DNA of 64,000 bases. It comes from Synechococcus elongatus PCC 11801. Lineage in GTDB: Bacteria; Cyanobacteriota; Cyanobacteriia; Synechococcales; Synechococcaceae. A program made the position numbers and the translations under genes. Of this stretch, positions 63,065-64,000 are shown in pieces; positions within the stretch are counted from its first letter, which is position 1; the number at the start of each line of letters is the position of its first letter. The notes under the pieces are model-generated. The model had not been told where the DNA came from, did no database searches, and saw only the letters and a list, made by a program, of their open reading frames with translations. The DNA lies in the NCBI RefSeq assembly GCF_003846445.2, contig NZ_CP030139.2:1116001-1180000 (forward strand), read 5' to 3'.

Positions 63065-64000
63065 ATGCCCATGGCAACCCTCCGGCCGGCGTTGATCGCC
63101 AGCCTTGCAGCGATCGCCTGCATTCCTGCCTTTAGTTCAGCGGCAACCGCGCAGACTTCTCCAACGATTCGTGTCGGCATTGCGATCGCCCGACCTCAGA
63201 TTCGCGTTGGCAGCTCCACCCCAGCGATCGTCCGCAATGAGCAAGGTCAGCAACTAGGGCAGCTCCCCACTCAGCAGGGCAGCTATGCCCAGCCCTTAGC
63301 CAATGGGCAGGTGCAACTCGGATCTTTTCGAGCTCGTCAGATTTGGCTGGAACCCAGCAACGACGGTCTCGTATGGATTGGCGATCGCTGGTATCGGGGT
63401 CGCCTGCAACTAATTTTGGATCAAGGCGCGGTCACTGCCGTTAACCACGTTGGACTAGAGTCCTATCTCTACAGCGTCGTTGGCAGTGAGGTCTACGCCA
63501 GTTGGCCAATGGAAGCGCTCAAGGCTCAAGCTGTAGCCGCACGCTCCTTCGTGCTCTACCGTCGCGATCGCAACCGCGACCCCCGTTTCGACGTCGGCAA
63601 TTCCACCACTTGGCAGGTCTACAAAGGGGTCTCCAGTGAAGCCCCGACCACAATCAACGCCGTCAATGCCACAGCAGGTCAGGTACTGACCTACAACAGC
63701 CGCGTTATCGAAGCCGTTTTCCATGCCTCCAGCGGCGGTCATACCGAAAATGTCGAGGACATCTGGAGCAACTCGCTGCCCTATCTGCGCGGCGTCCAAG
63801 ACTTCGATCAAAGTGCACCGGTGTTTAACTGGAGTCAAAGTTTTTCAGCGCAGGACCTCTCGGCCAAGCTCACTGGTGTGGGGCGGATTTTGCAGATTGA
63901 GCCTCTGAAAACCACACGCTTTGGCCGCATTCGTGATTTGCGCATCACTGGCGATCGCGGTAGTCGTGTTGTTAAAGGTGATGAAGTGCGGCGCGCCTTA
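63065..64000 (+). CDS. Exported SpoIID/LytB-domain protein (3' partial)
   Basis: The frame runs open through the right edge for 312 codons. It starts MPMATLRPALIASLAAIACI, a signal peptide, and the SpoIID domain follows: VNHVGLESYLYSVVGSEV, SWPMEALKAQAVAARSFVL (split) and AVFHASSGGHTENVEDIW, then SLPYLRGVQD. SpoIID-domain proteins cleave denuded glycan or enhance amidases in the cell wall; in cyanobacteria they are linked to peptidoglycan remodelling. The N-terminal ~100 residues before the domain look like a beta-rich binding part. The remaining C-terminus is outside the window. Confidence 0.88.
   Translation, partial: MPMATLRPALIASLAAIACIPAFSSAATAQTSPTIRVGIAIARPQIRVGSSTPAIVRNEQGQQLGQLPTQQGSYAQPLANGQVQLGSFRARQIWLEPSNDGLVWIGDRWYRGRLQLILDQGAVTAVNHVGLESYLYSVVGSEVYASWPMEALKAQAVAARSFVLYRRDRNRDPRFDVGNSTTWQVYKGVSSEAPTTINAVNATAGQVLTYNSRVIEAVFHASSGGHTENVEDIWSNSLPYLRGVQDFDQSAPVFNWSQSFSAQDLSAKLTGVGRILQIEPLKTTRFGRIRDLRITGDRGSRVVKGDEVRRAL

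Larger units (their letters stand above)
1..64000. repeat. HIP1 octamer GCGATCGC dispersed throughout
   Basis: The palindrome GCGATCGC occurs across most of the window on both coding and intergenic DNA, for example at 186-193. It is sparse in the fumC/DUF1349 segment and nearly missing in the AT-rich gap at 28.9-29.3 kb. This highly iterated palindrome is a known cyanobacterial genome signature, associated with DNA methylation and long-term sequence maintenance. I have not counted the copies. Confidence 0.9.

Noticed and set aside
1-64000. tRNA genes, insertion sequences or prophage genes
   Set aside because: I looked through all gaps longer than 100 bp and found no cloverleaf-like sequence, transposase frame or phage structural gene. 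A short non-coding RNA could still be missed by eye.

Overview
The window looks like a chromosome segment of the unicellular cyanobacterium Synechococcus elongatus or a very close relative. The octamer GCGATCGC (HIP1) occurs throughout. Photosynthetic genes are present (psaD, psbV, a CyanoP-type PsbP lipoprotein), and the sphR-sphS pair has sizes (257 and 413 residues) matching what I recall for S. elongatus. The six-gene pix phototaxis operon and an ebsA-like gene also point there. I see no rRNA, tRNA, CRISPR array, insertion sequence or phage module. Most of the window is ordinary, densely packed core genome.

Layout. 1-4.5 kb (+): the end of a CobD-type aminotransferase, tenA, a KtrB/KtrA potassium transporter and anmK. 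4.6-9.0 kb (-): a 56-residue membrane protein, a MidA-type methyltransferase, rdgB, an HpsJ-like membrane protein and a phosphohexomutase. 9.4-16.1 kb: mgtE (+), then (-) a PsbP-like lipoprotein, speA, a small conserved gene, a YqiA-type esterase, a BioD/DRTGG protein and an ebsA-like gene. 16.2-17.5 kb (+): a sterol-desaturase/SDR fusion, followed by a possible 24-residue ORF.

17.9-28.8 kb (-): the pix operon in transcription order pixG, pixH, pixI, pixJ, pixL and a CheW-domain gene. PixJ is the most interesting protein here. It carries six tandem cyanobacteriochrome GAF units on an exact 172-residue period, every one with both a DPCF and an ECH cysteine, and units 3 and 4 are almost identical in DNA. 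A 0.56 kb AT-rich gap separates this operon from sphR-sphS (29.4-31.4 kb, +), the phosphate-sensing two-component system. A pseudouridine synthase, a RodZ-like protein, purU and fumC follow.

35.4-45 kb: a DUF1349 gene, a TPR protein, a HAD phosphatase divergent from a cupin (start codons overlapping), trpE, psaD with a clear terminator, a four-ACT aspartokinase, a small hypothetical, cysS and a COP23-domain protein. 45.2-49.4 kb (-): a potassium channel with a C-terminal zinc ribbon, a sulfur module (periplasmic rhodanese rhdA, a 54-residue exported protein, a YeeE/YedE transporter) and an RRM protein. 49.6-64 kb: an FHA-penicillin-binding protein, minC, a proline-rich hypothetical, a CHRD protein with an ECF sigma/anti-sigma pair, a coiled-coil protein with coaD, a flavin reductase, an SbcC-like ATPase without a visible zinc hook, psbV, RNase Z and the beginning of a SpoIID-domain protein.

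Where the annotated start differs from the longest ORF, I chose the ATG with the best spacing and family-like N-terminus. All product names rest on reading motifs by eye, not on database searches.
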